Assembly: GCA_963514095.1 (NCBI GenBank)
Contig: OY741269.1
Span: 23,303,420 to 23,367,419 of the forward strand
Direction of reading: 5' to 3'
From: Eutrigla gurnardus
Lineage: Eukaryota > Chordata > Actinopteri > Perciformes > Triglidae
Length of the DNA: 64,000 nt
Shown here in pieces: positions 26,691 through 40,211 of the stretch. Under the pieces are notes generated by a model. It searched no databases and had not been told where the DNA came from. It was given only the letters and a program-made list of their open reading frames with translations. The position numbers and the translations under genes were made by a program. How positions within the stretch are numbered: the first letter of the stretch is position 1; each line of letters opens with the position of its first letter.

Positions 26691-29600
26691 AGAAACATGG
26701 AGATGCACACAAACTTACTCACACAAACACATTACCAAATACATAATCTCCTGGAGACAATGAGAAAAAACATTTACAAATATGAGATAATGGATTCGAA
26801 CTCAAATGTCATACTGATACTGTATTTTACCCAATAATCTGTGACTACCACCTCTGTGCATTCTAATGCATTTGATAAGCGGTGACAGCTTAGACATTCT
26901 TGCCTCCTTGCTTTAAATTGTCGTTGTTTCACTTTACTCAAGCCAGTGTGGAAAAATACCAAATCACCTCAATCTGGAGACAAAAGAGTGTATCTTGCAA
27001 ACAGGAAAGGTGTCACCCTCATTAAAAACAACCACATTTACATTGACTCATTTTAAAACTACAGGAGCTCCCAAGATGCTTAACTAAAGGCCACGTCAAC
27101 ATCTCAGGTAGACTCGATCACTTAACAATTATCAGCAAAACACCTCAAATTCTTCTCTTAGAAGCGCATTGAAGGATTGAGAGTAATTAACCCGAGAACC
27201 ACTGAGAGGGAAGGTGTTGATGGTACGGTTCCTGTATCCAAAGCTATCATTCAGCTCCTTGCCACAAACACAAACAGTATCAGATGGTTTGTTTTGATGT
27301 TGTGTAGTCTTAATTGTTCTTGTTGACTCACTTCTCTGACTCTGCTGCAAAAAATGCCACCATTCCCGCAGACTTCCTCTTCTTAACTTATTTGTTGTAT
27401 TTTTGTTTTTGTGGAAAGTGACAGTGATTGAATTTCCACTTTCGCATTCAAACAAATGAGAAAATGTCGTCCGAAATTAGATAAGTACCACATTAACTCT
27501 TTTATTGACTTATTTTCTTTTTCGCTCAGTCTTAACTGAGAATTATGAAGTTGCAGCATAGTCTTGACAAAGTGACAAATAACACAATATCTTTTTTGGA
27601 TGATTTTTTTTCCTTCTTAAATTTCTTCCTTTGTGCGATTTTATACTTATTTTCTCGTTCATATTGGGTTGACGTATGCATTTAGGATTCTTACTCTCTT
27701 ACATCCTTTCCCCAGTTTGTATGATACTGATCCCACATTAACTGATGCTTTCAGTTCTTGATAAATGGCCTGGAATTTTGATAGTTGATCTGTACGTCGT
27801 TCAACAATTTTAAGTAAAAATTCTATGGCATGTTGATAATCACACAATGCATCTATTCATCCATCAAGACACCATAACAGACACTAACTGTGCAGAAAAC
27901 TCCTTCACCCACTGTGTACTGATATCAATCCAAACTCTGGCAGTTATAATTTCCTCTTTGACAATGCTCTTCAGATTGATGTTTGTGCAGAGCAGTCCAG
28001 AAATACATGATCTAAACTAATAGTCTTGCTTTTAATGAAACCAAGCCTTGTATTCGGTGCCAAATTGGGCTAGTCAGACGCCTTTGGGGTGTTTCTTCCT
28101 ACTCAAGGCACCACTATTGGGTTTCCAGCCCTTAATTTAGTTCATATCAACATCCCCACCCAGAACAAATGGTCTACCTCAGATGACTTTCAAAACAGAT
28201 CACACAGGATGAGCCCAGGTCTCCAACTGTGCTTCCTATAACCTTGGAAGCCCTCCGAGGAGCCTCTCCTCGTCAACTGTTTCAGCGGATCAAAGGGGGG
28301 ATCAAACGTTTTGATGTTTTTCTTTGCTGTGTTTCCTGTCCAGTTGGTTGACCCACTGGCTTTGACTCAAAATGAGTGAAAATGGTGAATGAAATTCACA
28401 CAATAGTATTAGTACAGTAGCATAAAATGGGAAGCGTAAAAAAAGTACACAGCCAATGATTTCTGAATTTATTTATTTATTATCGATATTGGTAGTAGTA
28501 GAATAGTAGTAATACTAGAAGTAGTATCATATCTTGTCTGTTTATTGGATCTCGATACCCTTTAAATCTGTTACCTCAGATTGAAATTTTCATTGAAGGG
28601 AACAAGAAGGATGAGTTTTAATGATGCATTTCGCTGAAGCAAAATTGGAGCCTGAGATTATCTCACTTGTTGATTTAAATCTCCAAACCACAGCAGGTGG
28701 ACCACAGTCAGTTAGTCACTTGAATATGTGAATGACAGTGACCTCTTTTACCACTCATTTGTAATCTTGAACGTAGTACTAGTTATGGGCCATCTAGCTG
28801 ATCTAGTATGGACTGGATTGTGGTAATCTAAGGCTTCATTTTAACCTCTCCGCCTGCATGTATTTCTTCCTGAACACCAGTCTAACATAACTCAACCAGA
28901 AAATGTGAGGTTCGTTTGCTCGCCAACTGAGGTTTAACTTCACCAATGACATCATTCAAAATTATTTGTATTGTATAACTACAATTTGCATCTGAACAAT
29001 GGTGATGTGCATCCACTCAGAAACAGTGATATGGAAGAGGAGGACTAAGGAGGAAGAGGAGATTGTCCCTCGGGCAGGATAAAGCAGGGCAGGAGACAAC
29101 ATGGCATAGGCAGCAGGAACACTTGAGGAATATGGCCAACTGCCAAGAGTAGTTTGGCGGACCTTGACTGACAAAGCACTTCACTGCAGCAACCACATAA
29201 GCTCTCTTTGGTTAAGGCTTACAGAGCTTTTCACTGAAACAAGCTGCCTCGTGCATGTAAACAGTGCACACACACACACACACACATTAACATCAGATTC
29301 TGTCAGACATGACAATACTCTTACAAATCCAATATATGCACACTTGAGAGGTCTATATTAAGCTTGTAAAGCACCATGTAAATACAAGGCATGCTGCCAT
29401 AGGAACAAAACCCATGCCAAAACAGACAGTATTACACAGACCACACAAAAAACACAGTCAAACTTTTGATCATGTCATGACTTTCATGCACTGCATTAAT
29501 TCCCCAAACTCTAAACCTATCCCTTTCTCTAATATGCCGAACCATAAATGAGCTTCCCTTGGGGTGTCTGAGATAATATTTTGTTTACCTGGTTTTTGTT

Positions 29601-30237
29601 CACATCATACTTGCAACATTTAAAGCTGCAGGGCTGAAGCTATGGCTCCACTACAGCAACGTATCTGGAAATTCGATGGCTGATCAATGAGATCTTGTCA
29701 ATATTGTATTAGGGGCTGGAAGGATTTGAAAAATATTTGAGGAACAACAAATTTACACAGTTAGCTCAGTTTTGATGGGTGAGCAGACAACTTTACAGTT
29801 TGCACAGTCAATGGTGGCCACAGACTAGCTATGCTTATGTGAACTCACTCAAAAGGTGACATGATTAGTTTGCCAGTGAGGTAAGATAAACTAATATTAG
29901 CTCAGAGTGACAAAGGAGCAATGCTGTCACCAAACTGTTTCATGGCTAATTACATGCCAAAGGAACCTGACTGCTCTAGTGGTTGACACCGCCATCCGGT
30001 GCTGCACTGTTTTAGGAAACAAATGTCCACTTCCAGTGCTCACCGCCAGCTGGTAGTGCAGCGACAAATTATGGCAATAATTTAGGAAAAAGCTCCTCCC
30101 AGACGTGAGGGCAGCTTCAGGTCTTATAAAGTGAAGAAGTCTTGCTTTTACAAGCACCCACTCAATATCGACTGAAAGGTTTCCCTTCCGTTCCCTAAGT
30201 ATATTACTTATTTGGAGAACCTAATAACGATTATTCA
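26691..30237. other. Gene-free stretch
   Basis: No exon or RNA recognised. A short (CA)n run lies at 29267-29286. AGT/ATA trinucleotide-like repeats lie near 28490-28530. Confidence 0.45.
29267..29286. repeat. Short (CA)n microsatellite
   Basis: About ten CA units are directly visible. Confidence 0.85.
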
Positions 30238-30360
30238 GGGTGGTAGGGTGGCCTAGCGGTTACAGTGACCGTCCCATCATGTAAAGGACAAGGGTTCAAT
30301 TGCAGAAACAGCCGTACATCCTGGCCAGAAGCCCTTCACTAAGATGCTGAAACCTCAGTC
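30238..30360 (+). mobile_element. tRNA-derived SINE remnant
   Basis: The head reads GGTGGCCTAGCGGTTACAGT, a good match to a pol III A box (TRGCNNAGYNGG form). About 40 bases later comes GGGTTCAATTG, a good B box (GGTTCRANNCC form, last bases decayed). Then follows TGGCCAGAAGCCCTTCACTA, like the linker of fish tRNA SINEs. It does not fold as a full tRNA, so it is a SINE head and not a tRNA gene. Confidence 0.65.
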
Positions 30361-33300
30361 ACTTAAAGTCACTGGATATGATACTTGCCACATGTTAACA
30401 TGCTCTAACTTAAGTGGTGTTTTTTTAAATGCTCATATTAAATCTGGAACGTCAGCCCCTAAAAAAGCATTGTGACTCATAGAGCAGATAAACATGCGAA
30501 AAGAATTTATCACAACGCGTGCGGTCACTGAACATTTATACCGCATCTCGTTGATGAGAAAGACATACTTGGTGGAATTAAGGGTTCAGCTATGAACTAG
30601 GTGAAGGGATATGAATAACAATGTAGGCTTGTGTGTTTGAATGGAAGAAGATAATGTCTTTATAATATGTCACATAGCTCAATGTCATTCTGGAACGAAA
30701 ATAATGAAAGCAGACGTGGTCTTGGCGTCCACTTTATGCAAATGAAAAACTCAGAGAGCACTGGGTTGGAACATAATACACAATATTGACACTATGTTGT
30801 CAAAGATGTCCGACCTATTTGCAATTAGTTATAGCATGACTGCCCATTTTACTGTTATCCACAATTTACACTGAATTCTTACTTTGAGCCACAATCTGAC
30901 TACATTTTTAAATGGCTTACCGAAATATACATTATATATATTATAAATATACCTGTGCCTATCATGTAAATATCTTGACTTCCGACACCTATTATGATCA
31001 TCCTTTATCACTGTTCAATGTGCCGCTCAAGCAAATTAATCAAACTAAAGCCTTACAATGCATGAAATAATTTAAAGCCTAAACCACAACATCTCCCTCA
31101 TGTTTGAATTACTTATTGGATGACAAGTCTTTTATCCTAGATGGATCTGGAAGAAAAAATGATTACAGCATAAGTGTTGGCACATTGCTGCGGGTGTAAT
31201 GCCTTTAGGAAGGCATGCAATACCTAGATACTGACTTAGCAAAATAAGCAAAGATAATATCTGCTTTATTTTCCAAGATAATTCTGCATGTCAGAATATG
31301 TGAGGACCTAAATAAGACTGACAGGTATATTGAGCAACACGGTAATTATTGCAGTGCTGATCTTGCACATCAAAAGGCAAGCAAAGGAGTGTGGTATCCA
31401 TTTTTAGAAACCAGAGAGATTGATATCTACCTGTTATCACTGTGCCAGCAATATGCCACAGTATAATTTCAAAGCCTAAGGGATCCTGCATGGAAGGGGG
31501 CAAAAGAAATAAAAAAGTAATAATAAGAGTAAGTGCTTTCAATATTTCAAAAGAAGGAGTCTGGAGACAACTCAAAATTGGTTGCTGGCTCGTTTTAATC
31601 ATTCTTATTTTAAAGCAAACAATAATTCAGTGTTCACTTGCCCTCAGGAGAGGGTAAATGAGGATGGAACTAACCAAACAACACAGTCTATACTCATTCG
31701 TTTTTGCATGGTGGCTAATGTTTACACTGTCAGTGGTTACACAGTAGTTTTAAATGCTTCCATGTTGTGATATAATGTGCCTGTAGTAAATAAAAAAAAG
31801 TTATTTTATTTTGGTATTTTAGTTACTAATTAGTAACTACTTCAAGAGAGTGAATGCTGTAGGATTCCCATACCTCCGTCCCCCTATCCCCATCCCAGAC
31901 AAAAAAAAAGGACATGCACCTTAAATCACTGTGATGTAGGACATTATTGGATTGTATAAACAACTGCAAAGCATGGGGCCCACTCATGGAAGAACAAGCA
32001 TGATGTATGAGTTGGCCAATTATGAACATACTCGTGATGTGTGGAACATCACTGTCTCCTATTGATTTGTGCTTTTTTATCTGTTTGTTGTTTTAGTTAC
32101 AAATCCTCCAGATTAGCTGGTAATGAAAAAAAGCTGACAATCCCGCTCAGAAACGGGGACGAAAGGAAATGCGGATTGGAAACGTGAGGTGGGCCCACGC
32201 CCTTGAGTATAATGCCTCAGACGTGGACTTTATGGCCATTACCAGTCCCCTAATTTGATTCCGCCGTACGATCCGGAACAATCAGGACCAGGCTTGTCTT
32301 TAAGGATGACTGGTAAAACCCAGCCAACGGAAAAGTCAGTCTGCATAGCAACATGGAGACGAGGCGAAAACAAGCTTGCTCAGACCCCTCATAGGTCACC
32401 TAAAACGTCAGGCGGAAACAGACCTGACGATGCGCACACCTGCAGCCACTAGAATGGAAAGGCAGGAAGAAAAACGGACAAAGGCTCCAATACATCACAA
32501 TGAAGGGAACTATCGTACAATAGAGAAGTCTATATGGCAGTGCAATATGTGAATCTCTTTGTAGCTAGTTAGAACATGATGGAAACTTGTTCCTCATCCT
32601 CACTACCATGGCCAGTTTAACAGCTTTTCCATGGGAACGCTCCCCAGTATACCCCCGGCTGCCGGACGGGAGCCAAGAGATGCAGGGTTTGAATGTGGGC
32701 TGGGGCAAGCCTCCATTAAACTGGTGATCGCAGCATGGCGGTAAACCTCGGTGTGCTTCACTCCTTCCTACTGTAAAAGCCTGGTTAAGGCGTCAGGCCC
32801 GGCAAGGCAGAGACAGCCCTCTGCCCCTCCCTGGCCAAACATTGTATCCCCAACGTGATGGAAAGCGGTCCAGCAAATTATTTACTTTCAACCCCATACT
32901 AATGCTAGAACCCTAATGGATGTCCAAAAAATTCTCGACAGCACTTCCAATTGTTTTTTTTTATAATTATTTTTTAGCTTTCTGGATACGAATAAAAACC
33001 TATGACCTTGCTGTACATCTTATTCTGACAACAAAGTAAGAAAGTGGTTTATTGTGCTTACTTTTCACTTGCTGCCATTAGCTTGTTTACACTGGAGCTG
33101 GTTCATCTGGATAACTGTTAGCCCATCTGTGACTTCAGCAATTTAACATCAATGTATGTTTCTAATATAGAAAATAAAACAAGGACATTTTCAAACTATT
33201 TGCCAGTTGCAGCTAGCTAGTTTCCACCTTCCAAGTGGACGTCTAGCCTGGTTGGGTAACATTACTACTGTTCAACAAAAAGCTACTTTTTACATAAAGG

Positions 33301-33526
33301 ACTACAGCATCGCTCGGTGCCGCTACCGTTGCTAATGCTACCATCACTACCATCACTACCACTAATTAGCTACTAAGATTGCTATAACAATAGCTGTAAA
33401 GTTTACCTTGAACTGTGGAAGCTAACTTGGCAACAGCTTTGCAATCAGCAGTCAGATCAAGACAGATTCAGTAAGGTTGCTGCTTCTATTCATCAAATCC
33501 ATCCGTCTCTCCTCCACAGTCCAAAT
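30361..33526. other. Gene-free stretch
   Basis: No gene recognised. A GC-rich island at about 32130-32460 and another at 32640-32890 stand out from the AT-rich surroundings, with no open frame or known repeat that I can identify. Confidence 0.4.
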
Positions 33527-33676
33527 ATGGTCTCTTCCATTCACTGGTTGCAAAAATCCAAGATGGCTACGGCCGAAATCCAATGCCGAAACAAAGCCCG
33601 AGGCTTCAAAACCGCAGGCCACAAACCAACGGGTGACGTTAAAATGACTACATCCACTTCCCATATACAGTCTATG
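33527..33676 (-). repeat. Dispersed fish repeat, copy 2 (inverted)
   Basis: Same family as the repeat at 18338-18580, on the opposite strand. AAGATGGCTACGGCCGAAAT, GAGGCTTCAAAACCGCAGGC and ATATACAGTCTATGG correspond in reverse to CATCTTAG, GAAGCCTC and CATAGACTGTAT of the first copy. The 117-codon frame crossing it (33527-33880) is partly repeat and is not a gene. Confidence 0.7.
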
Positions 33677-36600
33677 GTTTCACCTCTGCCACGGCTCTAT
33701 CCCTCTCATATGTGTGCTTATGTGTTTTTGGATGTGTTTTTTGGAGGGAAGCAGAGAAAGAGTCTGGACACAGCAAAAGAAGCAAAGCACCAAAAGCAAG
33801 TTTTTGTGTCAACGTCAGAAATGGAAACGGGAGATGCCTCCACTTTGAAAAAGATGGTAGTAAACGCATGTAAGAATTGACTTCATTATAATGATACCAA
33901 AATGTGACTTCAAAATAAAAGTTGCCACCAAAAATGAATACATGTTAAATAAATATAACAAATTAATGATTGATTAAAAAAAAGCCCTTCCGCCTCCTGT
34001 GTTTCAGATCAAAATTGAATGGCTACAACTTAATTTCTTTTCAAGGATAAAGAGGCATATTGCTTTATTTCAGTACCTGCATATCATGTCAGTGTGCCCT
34101 GCACCAATTATACTGCAATCGATGGTCCTGGTATTCCACACAGGTGCATTTTCTGATCTAGTTGATGTGCATATTAAAATTAGGTATTATGCATGTATTT
34201 GGCAGAGAATTGTCTCTTTTCTAGCAAATGAGCCTCATTCGAAAAAAAACTCAGTGCTAATAGCCACACGCAGTAATGGGTAAAATGATTAGAGTTTTCT
34301 ACAGCCTCGATGTTCACCGAGCCACTCATAGACACAACCCCACCCTGGTTTGCCACGCTGGCCACGAGCCTGAACTGTAGTCCAAGATGATGTCACTTGG
34401 TGGTTGATGGCATGTATGTGGTTATTAGTCTATATAATGGTTACAATTAATTTGGGTGGGGACAATTTTGTGATTCAGTATGTGCCAGTGTCAGATAAAA
34501 TAACATAATGTCTGCGGAAGCACACTGACCACTCTCGTCTGAAACCGTTTCTGACCTCTGAATTTTAATACAGACAGGAGAGGTCACCCGGAGGTTATGG
34601 TGCAGTCCATTCACAGCCGGTCTATAGTATGTGACAGGAGTTTATGAGAGCAGCGCTTAACGCTGCTTGACAGCGGCCTGAGTTTTCCTTTAATGTGGCA
34701 AGTCAGACGCCCTTCCATAGCGCTTGGGTTACTGTCTTCTATCCTCTCTCATTTTAGACTCCGCTGTAGAGGCGTACTGGGTGAAAAAAGACCTTTATTA
34801 GATTAGCTCCCCACTGTAAAGTTAACTGCCATCAAGCTCGGGACTTTTTCTCAGGTCTTAGGCCAACAGGTTTCTCTTGATGCGTCAGGATCCCAGACCT
34901 CTGCCGTGTTTTTGTGTGGTGCCTTTGTGTGCCATACAAAAGGTAAATGAGGCATTCATTCTGGTCACACAATTTAACTAAATTTAACAATATTACATCT
35001 GCAAGATCACGCAAGACAGAATCCATGGAAATCTGAGTCTAAATACATTTTTGGACTCCAAAACAATTTGAACGTGTTGTATTCAAACACTCGCTCTTAC
35101 TAAGAACACAAAAATTACAGAATATACAAATCACACAGATACTGTAAATACAAAGCGTCTGTATTTTGCTCTGTGCTAACTTGCTCATTATAGACCTGTG
35201 TGGCCTTTTGCGCAGGTCTACGTGACTTGACGTCAGGAATCACCCACTAAATAGGAGGCACATGGGAGTCAGGAGTGAAGGTTATTTTGAAAAATTCCAT
35301 CGCCAGACATGGCTTGGTTTGTTTAATTTGGGTCGGACCTCACATCATCACCATGCCACTTGTCAAATTTTTCAGCTTGGTTTGAAATTGCTTTGGTGTG
35401 CAAGTAGCTATCACAGCTCCAAGTGGCAGCGAGCTGCTAAATGCAGGTTTCAGTGAAAGGCAATGCCATAGTGCACCTCATTTCCTGCCAGCCAGAAAAA
35501 TTCTCCCAACTTTTTCCAACAGAGAAGGGTCTGGCAACGTAGGTTATGGTGACATGTGGAAAAAACCTTTCAATTGTTTTGTCAATGAAAAAAAATCCAC
35601 AATTTTCATAAAACTGATTATAGTTGTCGTGGCTGTACAGTGAATGTATTCTCAGAAATTGAGGACATAATTGGAACATTTTTACTCACAGTGACATTGC
35701 CCCGCGCTGCTGTGTTTAACAAGAAATGTTTGATCATCCTCATGTTTAGCAGAGGCACAGCATCGGCTTCAAGTGTTTAGCTTCTGAGCTAACTCAGAAA
35801 TACAGCTATGTTTTGGTGTAAACCTCAGAAAAAATGTGTTTTTCAGTCGATTTCCAGACACTGATTTATTTCTGTCTGTCTGGGTATCCATCTGCCTGTG
35901 TGCAGGTACAAAGGAGGATTTCCAGCTTTTCCTTGTCGAGACACATGAGGGCAACTTTTAATACCTGTTTTTTTTATTATTCTATAAAAACACTGGTAAA
36001 TTGTCCTGTCCAAGATTGTTGACAGATTTTAAGCAGCTCCTGGGTAAAAGCGCCAGCTAGATGCCCTAAAACCCTTCACAAAGTCTTTGAATTCTCCTTT
36101 GTGGTCATCCTTACACACATTCCTTGTTGTTTTTCAAGCGGAATAAAGTAGTGAGCTCACATCACAGCTCTGGATTTGTTGTTCAGCTGATGTTGGGTTA
36201 CATCACTGCCCGAATGCAGTTTGTCCTCAGACATTACGACAAGAATGAATTAAAATATTTTGTACCCATGGTTAAAATGAACAACAAATTAAATGTTGTG
36301 CAAAAACTGTTTCATGGAATAGCAAATAGTCTATGAGTATACTTGAATATAGCTTGATCTGCACCACTGACACAAAAATGTGTTTTAGCAATGGTTTGCA
36401 GTTATGTACAGCAGCTGCATGTCATTCTGTCAAGCACAGATAATATTACAGTTAAAACATCCAAAACCATGAATGACATATTTCACATCCTTGTGACTGA
36501 CTGACTCACTGTGAGTTTTAAAAGCAATTACCCGTAAATTACATATTGGAGAAATACTGTTCTCAAATTTAAAAAAAAAATAATTTACATTTCATGTTTC

Positions 36601-39600
36601 CATGTGGTTTTGTCGCAGCCTGTCCCACACAAACCCCAAACACCCGTTTTTCCACAATGTCTGAAAAGCACAAATGGCACACTAGTGTTAGAAGTACGTG
36701 GCAACGCTGCAAACACTAAAATAACCGCATATTTCTTTTCCAATTTTAATAGGATTGGTGACATTGCCAATAACGTCAATAATGAGGGCGATTTAAAGTT
36801 CATTTTACATAATTAATCATTATGATGATTGTAGCTATTTTTTAATGATGCCATGAGGAGAAACATGCTGTCACACTGACATCATTAGTCCAGTATTTTG
36901 GCAATTTTATAAATTTGTGTACTTGCCTTTATTGCAGCCATTTCAACTGCTTAACACAAACCTGGTAAAATGTAAGCCAGACTACATCTCTTGTGGTCCA
37001 GAAAACAAAATATCTGTGCAAGAATAGTTTTTGACCTAAGAGTCTTTTATGTGTTCTTTCATACTGCGTCCAGAAAGGTTTTCCGACTGAAAGAATGTAC
37101 ACACGTCAAACAATCTGCGTATTTTTGGCAAGTTAAAGTTAAATATATGGTAAATAGTCAGCTATGTTATGTCATTGCAATAAAGCATTTTCTATATTAA
37201 AGCCTTCACAGACAACAGGCATTATTTTTTCATTGCAGTATTATTTGCGTAACCCTTTTTAGACTTATTTGGCATGCTCGGAATTTGGCCCGTGGTTTTG
37301 AATTGCAACGCCATGGCTGTTTGATTATATCACGAGGTGTAAAGTCCTCACAGACAATTTGACTTGTTTGTAGATGACTGCACTTTTTCCGCATTTTCGT
37401 CATCTCAGTGTCTGCTCCAAAATCATGAATATATTTTGGTTATGGAATTACAATAAAGTAAAAACACAAGCGCATGCTTTGGAATGGGCAATAAAACTCT
37501 ATTGTTCTTATGACTATATTCCACTTGTGGCTTGGTTTTCCTTTGTATTTGGCTTCATGCATGAGCAACGCTGAACAATATTTTGGAGGGATTCCACCTT
37601 TCTGAGGATGATCTCCAGCCATCCTTGTTTGGTTGCTTGTTGGGTGTCCCTGGCAATTAATTGTGTGCCCTGATAGAGATTCTTATTAGACATTATTTTA
37701 TTTTATCATGATGGGTGAGAAGAGCGTTTTTCATGTTTTTTTTTTTGTTTGTTTGTTTGTTTTGAGTGCACAAGCTGTGAAGAATTGTGGGTAAGGATGT
37801 GTGGTTTATCGAACACCGGATACAAACACTGAAAGAAATGTGTTTGCAATAAAAATAGTGCATGTATAATTTTCACCCGTTTTATAAGATTTAACAATGT
37901 ATACAAGTTTGCATGAAGTGAAAAAACAGTGTTTGAATAAATATGTGCACAACAGCTTAGATTCATATTTGTACATTTCTGTGCAGAAATCTTAATTTCA
38001 TTCTTTTTCCCACCGTAAATAGTGCAAAACATCTGCGTGTGGATTTAAAGGTACAAGACGATGCTGTGGATCGTTATCGTCAAATGCACATTTTTTTTTT
38101 TTTTATTTCACTTTACAAAACCTAATATACATTTGTAAATCTTAGGAAACTTACAAATAATGTATGCAAATATGTTGCTCATAAAGCTTCATGGTTCAAA
38201 AAGGTAGAAGAAATCTCTGATAAGTGAAAAGTCAATTCTTGACCCTGGCACATGTGCGTACAGGAGTCTTAACTATCCATCCATTGCCACTGAAGGCAAG
38301 CCTGTTGTTTGCACATGCGAAAGCCTTCAGAGCACTTGTGTAAAAAGCATTAAAATTCCCCCACGCAATAAAACTGTTATTTATAGGACTGTAACAGCCT
38401 TGTAGTTTGTCTTACACAAACCCCAGAGGAGGAACCAAAGACACTCAATCCTCCCATAGACACTCTCTGCTAAGGCGACTGCAACACATGGCCCCTTTTG
38501 CTGGTTTGTATGGCTTCCTGATGCTAACCAGTCAAATTGCTTCATTTTTTTTCAGCCACATGAAAGCTGAAACATTTATGGAAAATTAAGCAGATAAGAA
38601 TTTACTCCGCAGACAGAGAGTGAGAAAATGCGAACAAAAGGACAGAGCAACTTCTCAGTAACTTGTATGATGTCATATGGAAAAGTGTGTAACATTTTTA
38701 AACCAGACAAAAAAAAGACAACCTTGTGACACAATACATGCGGCATTTAGTGACATTCACTTGTTAAAATTTGATAGGCTCCGTAGGAATTAGCAAGAAA
38801 AACGATCTCCAAAAACTAGAGAAGTCATCATGGACACAAGGCCAGCAGAGTTCAACATCTCCTCAAAGCCGTTGCTGTGAAAGTGAGGATATAAGATACG
38901 AAGTGGCTCCTCCATGAGCGTTGTCTATACTGCCTTCTCACTACAGGTACTTCAGAGTGTGAGTGGGATTTTCCAGCTGCAGTTGCTGAAAGGGGCAAAC
39001 CCTCAATTAGTTCATAGAAAAAAATGAGACTTCCTTAGGTCTTAAGTATGGGAAACAAAAGCATCTCTCCTGATGATAGCTAGCATTGCGGCACCCCACC
39101 GCCACAAAAAGCTGCAAAAGGGCACATAGACTGTCATTTTTGGAGAAGATCATGATGACAGGGCAAGCAGGTCTGGAAACTTGCAATTGAACGTATCAGA
39201 ATTTTTCATTTGCCTTTACATTCATCTTCCCCCGGCGTCAGTAAGTGGGCTACATTAAATGTACAGGAATATATTACAGTGACTGACAAACTGTTTTCCA
39301 TTTACACAGCCCTTGCACGAAGGAGCAGCAAGGCTTCCGTGTGCAGGTTTCTGTGTATTGCAGGAGACAAAAATGTCACAAATTCAGTTCCATCACAGCT
39401 GTGTGACTGTAGAAGATTCTAAATGTCAGTTCTCATTCGTGTTAATTATAACAAAAGAAAAACTCTAGATAAATGATGTGTCAGAACGTTTCATGCAGTA
39501 TACAGTAACTAGGGCCTTGCCAGTACAAAACATGTCTATTCATGACATATTCTCATAGTAGCATCACACACAAGCTGCAGTTAATTGTGGTCAAAAACAT

Positions 39601-39680
39601 TGGCAAAATACAATCAGGTTCATGGGAAAAATACCATGCAGGTCAAATTTTACTGTTAGCGAAGTTACTTAAGAGATGTG
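33677..39680. other. Gene-free AT-rich stretch
   Basis: No exon, RNA or recognisable mobile element. Poly-T runs lie at about 37735-37760 and 38090-38105. Confidence 0.45.
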
Positions 39681-40211
39681 CCTAACCCTAACCCTTTTAA
39701 CCCTAACCAACCCTAATACTTTTAACCCTAACCAACCCTTACCTTATAAGCCTAACCCACCCTAACTCTTTTAAACCTAACCAACCCTTACATGTTAACC
39801 CTGCACAACCCTAACCTTTTAACCCAAACCAACAAAAACCCTTTTAACCAAACGAAACCAGCCCAAACCCTTTAACCCTAACCAACCCTAACCTTTTAAC
39901 CCTAACCCACCCTAACTCTTTTAAACCTAACCTACCCTAACATGTTGACCCTAACCAACCCAAACCCTTTAACCCTTACCAACCCTAAACTTTTAACCCT
40001 AACCCACCCTAACTCTTTTAAACCTAACCAACCCTAACATGTTGACCCTAACCAACCCAAACCCTTTAACCCTTACCAACCCTAAACTTTTAACCCTAAC
40101 CCACCCTAACTCTTTTAAACCTAACCAACCCTAACACTTTAACCCTAACCAACCCTAACCGTTTAACCCCAACCAACCCTAACCCTTTAACCCTAACCCT
40201 TTTAACCCTAA
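39681..40211. repeat. Degenerate telomere-like CCCTAA array
   Basis: About 530 bases consist of CCTAACCC, ACCAACCC and TTTTAA blocks. CCCTAA is the vertebrate telomere repeat (C-rich strand). Here it is mixed into a unit of roughly 20 bases (CCCTTTTAACCCTAACCAA), and a longer unit containing CTCTTTTAAACCTAACC and ACATGTTGACCC repeats two or three times. It is an interstitial satellite derived from, or resembling, telomere repeats, with no open frame. Confidence 0.85.

Noticed and set aside
30238..30310. A tRNA gene
   Set aside because: A and B boxes are present but no cloverleaf with acceptor stem can be drawn; a SINE head fits better.
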